Source of the DNA: Litoditis marina
Lineage: Eukaryota > Nematoda > Chromadorea > Rhabditida > Rhabditidae
Assembly (NCBI GenBank): GCA_964036275.1
Contig: OZ038433.1
Span: 20,568,485 to 20,632,484 of the forward strand
Direction: 5' to 3'
DNA: 64,000 nt
The position numbers and the translations under genes were made by a program. This document shows positions 49,671-60,800 of the stretch, one piece after another. The notes under the pieces were generated by a model. It did not search any database. It saw nothing but the letters and a program-made list of their open reading frames with translations, and had not been told where the DNA came from. Numbering within the stretch: the first letter of the stretch is position 1; every line of letters begins with the position of its first letter.

Positions 49671-52600
49671 CTAAACCGGTAATCCAGCCACCCGTCTGCA
49701 CTTTTGCATGGTTGCCCTGTACTCGAACTGTCTTCGCGAGATTGATCTAATATGACGGAGATACTCCTGCATCGAGAGCGCACCTCGGATACGGGCCTGA
49801 CCTGGAAACAACGACAAATGAAAACAGCCTACTATTTGAGATACCCGGTGAAATGAGTGGGGGATCCTTAGCTTTTATGGACAAGGAGGGCTCATAACCA
49901 TTGGGTGATTATCACTTTTCTCGCCCTTGTACCACCGGACAGGATGAACCAATAACCTTCATCTTCTTGCCTCAGAGAGATTCTCGAACAGAGGTGGATT
50001 GATAAATAACAGAAAACCTGCATTATTTCAATGAAATCGTGGGTGCATTTTAGACGAAAAATGCTAAATGGTGAGACATGTTGCCCCACTTCAGGTTTCA
50101 TTTCGGAGAACAGTAAATAGTAAAGAAAATATACGTATTGACCTACGTGACATACAATGCTAACTGAATCAATGCCACAACCTTACGAGAGGCGAATTTT
50201 GTTGTCTACAAAAATTGATTGCAAATCGAAATCGAGTGTTTTACCTGGGTGACCAAGCTACGAAACTGGTGGGGAGTTACACCAATTGAGGCGACTATTG
50301 TTAAACTAAGGTGACTCAAAATCTTGATTTATTGAAAATCAGGTGCTTTGATGGATCATCCCAACGTTGAATGTTTTTAACGTATTTGAATGACCATACA
50401 CCACCGAGAGTTTTCGGCGACCCCAGAAACCGCGATTTTAGCTCGTATTTTGCTTATTAAAGAAGGACGATTATGTGGACCAATCCCGTTACATCGGTCC
50501 TTTAAACTGCAATTGAAAAATATATTGCGGTTTAAAGGACTGAAGCGTTGCGATTGGACCACATAATCGTCCTTCTTTAACTGCCAATTATGCAAAAATT
50601 TGCCTGTTTTCAACTCGCTACCCCTATTTTCACACGAGTTTGTTCGTAACCCTCTTCCCATAAGAGGTCTTGGAGGCGTATGTGAATGACAGATTTCAAA
50701 ACCTATGAAAAAGAGATAGTTCGTAACGTACCCAATGCATAGATGACATCGTCGCAGGCCATATCCTGAGCATGATTGAGCAGTAGTTGTCGATGGAGGG
50801 GCGTGGCCGCGTCTATCGATGCATCTATGGACGATCCCTCGGCGCCAGAGGATTCGGACAGGGCGCGGGCCAGTTCCGTCTTCTTCTCCTCAAACACACA
50901 AGATTCGATTCCGACACTTATTTCCGCATTTGAATGTTTTTTATCCTAATGTCGACATTTTTATTTATCCGTATATCACATGCTTGAATGTAAAACACAC
51001 AACCAATCAAAAGTGTTCAATTTTCAATCGAGGAAAAACGCCGCCAATGGGTATTGAACGATTGCACCCAGTTTTTTTGCCATGGCGGATACCGGAAATT
51101 GTATGTTTTGAGTTTCGCATACGAGAAAAACTTCAAATAACATTTATCGCGCCTAAACCTAAAGTACGTTGCCCGTTTGAGCAAACTGAGTCACATGAAG
51201 ACTCTGAACAACTTTCGCACCATTCTGTTAGGGTATATTACAAAACAAAACAAGAGCCGATAAAAGTGTACCTGATATGCGAATGTGAATGCTTCTACTT
51301 CCTTCTGCACCCGTTCCAGCTCATCGACCATTTTGCGAATCTTCTGCTGCCCAGACTGAAGGTCGCGTTTCGTCTGCGCTATTGAAGCCATTTCCGCGTA
51401 ACTGGTGCCTGAAACATAAATAGGGAATAGATGAGAGAAAACTTTGTAGCTTGTAGCATGAATTTAGACCCCACATTAAAATTGTTTTGCCTATTTTTAT
51501 AGCTGAAACAAGAACAATAGTGGCCGTTAATTGAAACGCATTTTGAACAAGATTTTTTTATTTAAAATATTTCGATGGTGATTGTGAAAGTGTCGTGCTC
51601 TATCTTCAAGAGCGAGTGCAAGGTTCTGAAAATGACCCAAACACGGTTTCAAACCAACATGCTATCAATCTCAAACAATCCAACTATAGTTGATTGTTTC
51701 AAAGCAAAACCCAAAACAAGTTTTCCTCACCTAGCTTCTCCCTCATTCTCATCTTGATTTTGTCCTCGAGAGCACTGATCATCGACGCTCTGAAAATACA
51801 CCACTTCGACCCAGGAAGAAGCTAACTAATTGACTCACTTCACTTCACTAAAATGAACAAACGTTCGATAGTGAAACTTAAACAAGACCATCAAAGTTCT
51901 CTGAGCAGCCCTAATAATTCAAAAACCGGCTTTCATTTCGCCAATAGAATGCTACCTATTTTTGATATAAAATCATAAACTTCCCTTTATTCAAATGCAA
52001 ATCTCAAAACTGGTTGCTTTTTGCATGATAGTCACACTATATTGGTGTTGCCTGATGTGTTCGGGCTGAATGAATTCTTATAAAATTCAGAAAAAAAGAT
52101 ATCAACTCGGACTTAACACTGCATAAAGGGTGAAATATACCTGATATGTTCCGGTTGCAGGGTGGTGGCTGAGCCCTTGGGAGGGGGCGGGACCGGGGGA
52201 CGAAAAGACCCATTGGGAACACCAAAATGACCGGGGATAGGGGGAGGCATCGGGGTATTCATGTACGGACTGAAACAGTGGAATAAATGCTAGAAAGATC
52301 TATACATTTTCCAGTCCAGAGAATAACCAGTTTCCCAAAAGTAAAACATCAAATTCATGATTACGCGAGAAAACACATATAATCGCACTATATATGCAGC
52401 TTGATAACCTATTTTTGGAGAATAAAGATCGCAAAATATATTCAGCTTCAGAACCCGCTTAAGAAAAAAATAAAGCTAATTATGAAAACCCACTTCGGAT
52501 AGCTGTTTGAATTGGAAGTCGGATATGGTGTTGGCTGTGGATAGGGGGCGGGATTGGTGGGATAGGGTGCTGGTACCGCGGGCGACGCGGACGGATAGGA

Positions 52601-54845
52601 GGGAGTCGCGGGCGGCTGCGACACTACCGCGGACGAGGCCGCACCGGAAGCCGGTTTCGCGAAAACCGGGCAGCGCTCTTGGAATACCATGGCCATCACC
52701 TGCAATATGAATATACCATACACCAGTCCAGTAAGGTTCGACATCAAGGAGCCCGTTTTTAGATTTGAACACATGACAATTGACGATTAATTTTCTCGTT
52801 TATGGAGATAAAGCAGTTCGTTTTTCTCTTTACTGGACTATGGAATATATAATATGCGTTATCACATTAACATCAAGAGCATGACAAACTGCACCATTTT
52901 CACACACCACACACGTAACCATAAAGTCCAGTGCTTTGTACGTTTTCCTTAACTCCGTTGAATAGTCAGAGAATATCATGCAAACTGGCATTTTTTTGAG
53001 GAAAACTAGGCTTACTTTTTTCTGGTCAAACTAGGACATTTGAAGTATTTTGAAATGTTAATCGAGAAAATGAGCTTATCTTCTGAAAAAAATAGGGCAG
53101 AGGGCAGTTCACCCATGTTGTTGCATGTACTGACCTGCAACAATCCATTGAGATCGTATCCGGGGAACCTCCACTCGTTGAGATATGGGAGGAATATTCG
53201 TCCCTCCTTGTTCACCGTCTCTGATTCCTTGACAACCATTGTGGCAGTGGGACTGACGAAACAGATGGGAGCGTAGTAGGGATGCGTTTCCCACAAATAT
53301 ACCTTCACCGGGATATTGTAGCACGATCCCTGGAACAGAAAACATTATATTTCCAATAGCGCTGGTGACAAACTTGAACTTTATTAAATCAGTGAAAGCG
53401 AGAAATTGAACATGTTTTTCCCCTGGGAAATGAGGACGAACTTGGTCGCTTTAGACATAACATTACAAAGGAGTAAAATTTGTGGTACTCAAATCGAAAT
53501 AAGGTTGCATATTAACAAAAATAGTAACGTCTTACTAATGTGAATTGTGTGCAGGGTGATTGGGAAAGTTTGAAACAAGAATAGAATGAGACACTGCCTG
53601 CAACCTGATGAAAAAGTGGGAAAACTAACTTACCTTATAATAAACAGGAATAGTTCCCTTTAGTACGAATGCCGTTCTTCTCTTTCCATCGGGAAACATG
53701 AAGTTGTCGGTTTCAGGAGATAGATCTTTGAATTCTCTCAAGGTACCCATAATGTCCGATTTGGCCGAGTCAACATATTTGGCACCAGACCGAACAAGAA
53801 GTTGTTGCACCTGAAAGAAAATTCGGAATCACAAACAAAGTAACCAGCAGAACAAAAACAAAACCTTTTCTAGTTTGACTCTTGGATACCAAAAGATAGC
53901 AAATGCTCATGTAAGAAAAATATTCCCGGCTTTGTAACATTGTAACCTTGTGGTTGACAGCGCAAACAATTGAAACATCCACGAACGTATACAAGTAGAA
54001 CCCTACGACGACACCGAATATAATTTTAATCCAAAACACCAACAAGCAGACAACTATCTAATGAGTATACCGGAACTAAGGATTCACCAGTTTACCTGAG
54101 CCATAAACCCTGAAGACGTTAACGGGCGTGTTCAATGAAATTGATGCATACCCTAAATGCCTCAGAGTTGTGACTTTTTCAAACAGGGGGGTTTTGCCCT
54201 CTCCCTCAGCCATTATAAGGGGGTTTTGCCCTTAATTTAGAAAATTGCTAAATCAGACAATTTTTGAGGGGGGGGGGGGGTTTGCCCGAATCTTCGGACC
54301 AAAAACAGGGGGGTTTTTCTCAAAACGCTGAGCATTTAGGGTATGAATTGATGAACCTATTTGGTTGCGAAATATTCACACATATGAATGAGAAAGAGCA
54401 GCAGTTTGTGTTATGCACAGCGTTTTCACCAGCCTTGTTTTTTGAGAGCAGTATGCATTAGATGAAAATCCAGAAAACTATCCGGACGGGACGCAAGCCC
54501 GCGCAGGCAAGATCTGACGGTATGCACATGCTGCATACTACCCCGAACTTCCTATTTCATTAAAATCACTTCTTGGCACATTGGCACGTAAGGTACGCGT
54601 CCGCGTGTCGCGTTACGGCCGAATGAAAAGACGCGAAACAGGCCAACTCCAATGTGGCGGCGGAGAACGCTGTGTATGGATGTTAATGTGGTGTAGCACT
54701 ACAGAGCAACCAAGTACAAAGCCCCCATACCCATCCAAATCCAAGATGAAAACTTTACAAACAATATACTGAATTTCATAAAGAACTAATGAAATTGAGA
54801 TAAATTAATCAATTGATAATAGTAACTAACCTGATGTGCAGACAT
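49671..54845 (-). CDS. tsg-101: ESCRT-I subunit TSG-101
   Basis: Exons in phase: first exon 54845-54831 (MSAHQ) or 54104-54096 (MAQ), then 53810-53634, 53329-53135, 52699-52494, 52269-52141, 51789-51731, 51408-51272, 50888-50732 and 49801-49671. They encode about 400 residues. The UEV domain (residues about 5-150) shows DSAKSDIMGTLREF, LKGTIPVYYKGSCYNIPV, YLPYLNEW as FLPYLNEWRFPG, and has no catalytic Cys. A Pro-rich linker (PAPYPTNPAPYPQPTPYP) follows, then a coiled coil (SGQQKIRKMVDELERVQKE) and a C-terminal steadiness box (DMACDDVIYALG, YLRHIRSISRRQFEYRATM). The protein binds ubiquitin and PTAP-type motifs and recruits cargo to ESCRT-I at endosomes. The acceptor at 50889 (TGTTTGAG) is unusual. 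ced-10 lies downstream on the same strand. Confidence 0.93.
50457..50580. mobile_element. 124-bp palindromic MITE, copy 1
   Basis: A near-perfect palindrome with terminal 22 bp identical in inverted orientation (TTAAAGAAGGACGATTATG...), both ends starting TTAA. It lies in the last intron of tsg-101. A second copy is at 63641-63763. It may use TTAA as target, but the flanks do not prove this. Confidence 0.85.
54147..54345. mobile_element. hAT-like MITE with 8-bp target duplication
   Basis: Inverted ends CATACCCTAAATGC (54147) and GCATTTAGGGTATG (ending 54345), flanked by direct 8-bp copies AATTGATG at 54139-54146 and 54346-54353. An 8-bp duplication is typical of hAT transposition. The inside is G-rich (GGGGGGTTTTGCCC repeats and a 13-G run at 54268-54280). 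It lies between the two candidate first exons of tsg-101. Confidence 0.85.
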
Positions 54846-57840
54846 CTCTGGCAGGTGAGTCAATAAACAAACTGTTATCGGGCTGAAAAACTATGGATTA
54901 TCGAGATCAATAGTTTCATAGTTTCATCAATAGCAATAGGGTTCGATTCAACGACTTTCAAACAATTAACTATGAACAAAAACTAACAATAGCGAAATAG
55001 GGTGTGTTAGAAGTGATCTTAGAATCCAACTATTCCACGCGCAATATAAATAAACAAATGTGAATAAAAAATAAGCAATGAAACCGTTCCTACCCTATTC
55101 TCATGTTCAACCTGACTCCTATACATTTAGCAGGCAACATCATTTTCAACCTTCAACTCATTGAAGGTATAAAATAGGTTATAACGACAAAAACTACATG
55201 GAACGCTAACGCATGATGAGTCATGTTTTCAATAGTTAGTTTCGATCCATAGAAAACTACCATATCGATCGAAAAGCAGACCATAATTTGACTGAGAATC
55301 GGACGTGAAAATGGCAAACATTTTGATAATAAAAGACAACAATATAATAAACAAATCGATTAGTTTTCAGTTCACAAAATTTCAACGAAACGGTCGACCT
55401 GGCCGGAATGCGGACAGCTGAGAGCCAGCACTCGAATTGCGCACGAGACGCAGTTGAGGTGCGGGCGCGCAATCGGCCATGTAGCCAGAATAAATAAATT
55501 GGAAATGCTCGAGTTGGATCGAATATTTGTCTTTTTCACTAATTTCCCTCTTTTTTATCTTATCAATCATATCAATATATGTATCATTTTGTTTACATTT
55601 CTTTTAATTTTTGTTATTTAGTAAAATTCACATAAGTTGTCCGTAACGTATCGTATTTTGCGTGAATATCAGACTATTAAAGTCAGTCAGCTGTCTGTAG
55701 CGCTTTCTCCGGCTTCATTCTCTACAAATGATGTGGTGTTTATTTGTTCAATTGGGCGAAACACGTGTAAATGTGTTTCGACTGTGAAGCTGCGCAAACA
55801 TATTCAACATCTGGCAATTGACCAACTGTGCGTTTTATTAGTTCTTACAGTAAATAATCATATATATCTTAATTCTATCAAGACACAGAACAGTTTTCTA
55901 TCGAAAAGATAAGTTCTAGTACTGTTGTTTTGTTGTTAGAGTTTTTGGAGTTTGCGAAAGTTTAGGTTCCTGTTCCTACCAGCTGCTACTTTGATTTTCA
56001 TTTTGGTCACGTTTAAGCATTGAATCGGTACGTCCGTTTATGCTTCCAGTTGTTTCTGTCTTCTTGTGACCTGACGTATTAACCTGAAAGTCTCTAAAAT
56101 CCTTGATTTAGTTTGTTGGTTTTTTTCAAGTTCGTTGCGATTTCAGCGTAGCTGTAGCTTAGAGGGTGGTGCGGGTGTCGTTCGGTATCTCGTCATACAT
56201 ATGTTTCCTTTTCTGGCTCCAATCAAAACTGGCGAATCGAGGTACGTTTTCTGTTGCTGTTACGTTTCGTACTGTACATTTCAGAGGTTGCGAAGTGGCG
56301 GTATTAGTCACGTGGCAAATTGGGTAGGTTTTTGGAAGTCGTTACTTAGTCGTTTACCAAATAGGAAGTATTTGGTTGACGTTTTGAGTCATAAGAAAAA
56401 GTTTTTTAAAAAAGTTGTTTTGCGTCATAGTCATGTTAAACGTAGAAAACACAATAATTTAGCAAAGAAGTAACTACACTATACACTTCTAAAGTACCCC
56501 TAAAGTGCCCGTTTGATTGGTACACGGTTTCGTTCACGGTTCACGTGATCATACCCCTATAAAGGTTTACGAATAGCCAGAAAAAAAACCCTCTAAAGAC
56601 AGGCTACCTTTAGGCCGAAAACGAGATGATTTGTCTTTTTTGATGCAAAATCATTTCCCTATTCCAATCTAAAACGGGGTACTTTTCGTGCAAAGTCGAA
56701 TTTTATTGGTGTATACACGTGTCCACGTGTCGTTCAACGTGTTTGATTCAGAATCCACTATGATGCGGTCTCCTCTCGAACGGTGGAAATAGAGTTCTTT
56801 GTGAGACCACCCAGGCTGTCACCAAGAACACGAAATCTGTCAGGAAAGAGCAATGGTACAGTCTCATGTCTCACGCTCTTGCTCATATAAGATTATGGTC
56901 ATTTTCGGCATTGATAAGGTTGTGAGAGCCAAACTAGGGAAAAAAACCAAAGAGAAGTTCAATCTCCAAAATCCTTGTTTAAATCGATCGAAACCCGAAT
57001 GAGTTGACTTTTCACCATTCTCTTTTTTGGCAACCTTTCGCGTTTCAAACTTTCGTTCCGTTATTACACACTGTGTAATAAATATTTGATTTGATTTGAT
57101 TTGAAGAAATGTCGGAAAGTTTTTTATGATTTGATAAACTTTTGAACATTATTATGACTGACAATTTTCCGGGCGATCTGACGTTTTTCATAAGTAAGGT
57201 GCTGGTCCTGTTTTTCTTATGTTGCTCAGGATTTTCTTTAAATATTGTATCTTTCATAGTATTTTTTTTAAAGGAACAAATCTTTCGGTCTCATCACACG
57301 GCTCTTCCCGTCCCAATAGTAGACAGAAGACAAAGTCGCCTGCTAGTCTTTCTCAGGTTGGTTTCAAGTTTATCAAAAACTATAGCACACTTTGTGTATC
57401 AGTTTATGTAATATATTAATAAACTATATTCAAATTCATAAAATACAATTTGCTGCGTTTTTGTCGCAGATAGGAATTCAATAGGAATGCCCAAACGAAG
57501 TATTTGGACTTGCTTGTAATGTGATGGGTATTATCGGTAGGGCCCGTTTTCTTTTCTGGAAAGCATAATCAGTAAAGTAGTGTCACAATGGTCATAAAAG
57601 TTAGAAAACCGGACTGCTTGGTGGTAAATAAGCTCATGTTTTTGCAAATCATGATGTGCTACGTATTTGGATGGAAACATGGGTTACCGGTACTTTTCGT
57701 GAAATTGTCTCATCTCACTGGTGTATGGTTACATTGGAAACTTATCACTTTTTGATTCTTTCTCTCTATTTGTTATATGTATAGCTTTATCGGAGTTTTT
57801 ATCATTCTCTCTTCTGTGAAAGTGATGATATTGCTTGTAG
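54846..57840. other. divergent intergenic region tsg-101 / unc-33
   Basis: About 3 kb between the 5' ends of tsg-101 (minus) and unc-33 (plus). It probably holds both promoters. Two plus-strand open frames (55637-55912, 56135-56473) lack recognisable features. A candidate extra unc-33 exon ends at 57356 (HGSSRPNSRQKTKSPASLSQ then a GT donor), in phase with the exon at 57841, but its acceptor is poor. Confidence 0.45.
57055..57105 (+). mobile_element. LINE/SINE 3' end with (TTTGA)n tail
   Basis: TTATTACACACTGTGTAATAA forms a hairpin and is followed by AATATTTGATTTGATTTGATT. Hairpin plus short tandem tail is the same layout as the retroelement 3' ends at 4.4, 10.7 and 27.95 kb. Nothing coding is attached. 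Confidence 0.5.
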
Positions 57841-60800
57841 CCGTCATCTAGTCGTTCTGCGAAGTCGTCTCCCATTCCACCCGCACCATCGGAGGTCCCC
57901 CCACCACCATCCCGACACAGAAACAAGGGACTCGAAACTTCTTCCGCGATGCTGGTTAGTCTTTCGAGCATTAGGTTATTAGAGGATTAAAACGGCTAAC
58001 GGCACAATATTCACGCATTTCAAATCAAACATTAGATGATCAAAACGAGATAACAGTTTTCATAAGTTTAACCGATTAAATGTGTTATTCATTGAAAAAG
58101 TTTTGCCGGAACATATAGGATAATTTTTGTAACGTTAGAAGGACTTTTCTAGAATCTCGTCTTATTTCCCACGTTTTTCGGTAAATGCCCGAAGCTCGTA
58201 CTCTTGAAAAGTCAGGAAACTTTGTGGTCATCTGTGATTGCAGGAGATGTTTATTCATTCATAATTTTTATTCATATGTTTGCAGGAGATGTTTGGCGGT
58301 GGTATTTCCGCGTTCGGGGCCGGTTCTGCCTTCGAAAAGATACCGCCGATGCCGGAAACGCGGAACTTTGGCCGGAAAAACATGTTGGCCAGAGAAATGG
58401 AGGAGAAGAGTCAATGGGAATCGGTGCGGAATCCTGTCTCCTCCACTGCGCCTCTTTTCGATCAGATTGAGGATCATGAGAAGGTTGGTGGGCTCAGTTA
58501 ATGCTATATGTAACCGGGTTTTTTGGTAACCCTTTTCAGGTTACCTGACAGGTAACCGTTAGGTAACATAAACTAAATTTCGGTTACCGTACAAACTAAC
58601 GGTAAAAATCACATTTTGCGTTAGAGAAACAAGTAACACCTCAATTCATACACAAGTAAGGTCCGACTATTCGACAAAGAGGAGTCCATTTTTCGATTCA
58701 AACACATGAAAAGGAATGATTTTGCATCGAAAATGAATTTTCCTGGTTTTGGCGAAAACGTAACGGAAGGCTTTACTGGGGATGGTTCGTGCTTAGTGGA
58801 CACACCAGTACGGTCGGACTATTCGACAAAAAAATAATCCGTTTTCTTTATAAAATCAGGATATTGTGATCCAAATTTGTGAAAAGTGAGTTAAATATGC
58901 TTGTTTAGGCCTATGCCAAGATCACGAAACATTCACACAAGCGAGGCAGGGGAGTCTCAGATCAGTTGGCGCAGCCCGGCCCGGAGGTCTGCACTGATGC
59001 AGACACTTTGGAGAACGAGTATGGTATGTGGTTGTAGATTTCGTTCTGTTTCACGTACTGAATAACGTATAGTTATGAAATTATGAAATAGTGTTCAAGA
59101 GAGATAGGAGATGAACGAATATGGTAGGTTGTAGTTTGTAGGCTATAGCAATATTTGGTTTACACTCGGGTAATAGGAAATTCGAAATAAACTGTTCGAT
59201 TCATTATAGTAAACACATATTTCATTTGTTTACCGAATTATGACCCTCTTCGGAAGCTAGTTTTGAATATGTGGTAAGTATCGCTGCCATTTTCATTTCA
59301 CTAATTATCTGGTTCTAAGAATTGGTTCCAGAATTGCTACCGGACCCGAATTGTCCGGCTGAGAAGGTGTTATCCGGCAATACGCGGAGTTTCGATATGG
59401 AGCATGTGGCCGATCTAACCTCTCCCGAGTCGGATGGCGCCTGGTCGGAAGCGAGGGAGAAGGTGGTCCCGGACAGTCCTGACTCGTCCGGCTCATCCAA
59501 CCTGCTCACCTCGCAACCCGGACCCGATCTGGGGGACGATGAAGATGTGGTGGTGAGTAACAGTCTAACAGTCGCACTACACTAGGGTGCGACTATTCTA
59601 CAGAAAGTAACCCGTTCTACAATTCAAAAACGGGAAATCTTTTTCATCAAGAATCAGCTCATTTCCCAAGTCTGACTAAACAAGTTATAAAAAAGTTTGG
59701 GGTGCGACTATTCTACAGAAAGTAACCCGTTTTACAATTCAAAAACTTGAAATTCAACATTTTGCAACACGAATCAGCCGATTTCTAAAGTATTTTTTTT
59801 TTTGAATTCTTGTGGGCCTGGACAAAATTACTGGTGTTTGGTTACAGTTTGTGATTGCTGGTTGGATAAGGAGTACTAGATGGCGAATTTTTCATATAAT
59901 TGTCCATTTTGAAAATTTGATAACCTTCAACCTAATTGTGTTTTGTGGGGACCTACTAATTACCGCACCTACCGCACCGGGTGAAATACCGCACCGCGAT
60001 TTGAAAATACCGCACCGTACCGCACCAGCGCAAATTTGCGTATTTTTTTCAAAAAATACAAAATCTTTAATTTTGCAGTTAAAATAGTTTCTAAAGCAGA
60101 AATCCTATCCTTTTCATCACTTCAGATACAGCAAGTCTGAACATGATGTTTAATGACCGAACACAATTAGTTTATTTCCTTTTTCTGCAGGAATAGTGGA
60201 AATATTCTGAATTGTGTTTCGAAAAATAGTTTTCAGTCAGTTCATTTGTCTAGAGATCCTTTCAGCTCTTCTAAAAGCGAATTGGTCACTATATTTGTCG
60301 AAGCATGCATCTAAGATATTTTCCGACTGTTTCCAAAAAGGTTCATCGATAATAACGATAATTTGGGTATTCTTGAAACAACAAAAAGCAAGCCCGGTAT
60401 TTAATATGTCGGACCAACAGCAAAGTAGTTGATCATTACATAGTTAGCCAGTTCGGATCTCTCAAAACTGTTGTCGTAGCAGCTAGGACTTTGTTAGGAG
60501 CTAACTGTCTGTCGATGCAGAGATCCAGCTCTCATGAACACAAATAGAAGAAAACATATTTTCCCGTTTAGAATCAATCACCGTTAAGTTACTAAATGCG
60601 AGGTCACGTATACGTTCCATCCTCTCTCGTATTATTCACATATAATATATATTTGTACTGATGGAAGCGTTACAAAAACGGCTGTGAAAAACGGTTCCAG
60701 AAACTAGAAATAAAAAGCACATTTGAGTCAGGTGAGGCCGGCGTTCATTAGTTTTACGGTATATCTGAGGTTCATGACATAGTTTTAAGTAGTGGAGAAA

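Noticed and set aside
50819..51385. Plus-strand frame of 188 codons
   Set aside because: It is antisense to two tsg-101 exons and their intron; the minus strand explains the openness.
54147..54345. G-rich segment as a telomere-like repeat
   Set aside because: The repeats are GGGGGGTTTTGCCC, not TTAGGC, and the segment is bounded by inverted ends with an 8-bp duplication.
56135..56473. 112-codon plus-strand frame upstream of unc-33
   Set aside because: No ATG at its start, no recognisable domain, and no splice partner; treated as intergenic.
57729..57971. Minus-strand frame starting MLERLTSIAEEVSS
   Set aside because: The plus strand gives a Pro-rich exon (57841-57954) with good splice sites in phase with the next unc-33 exon, which explains the region better.
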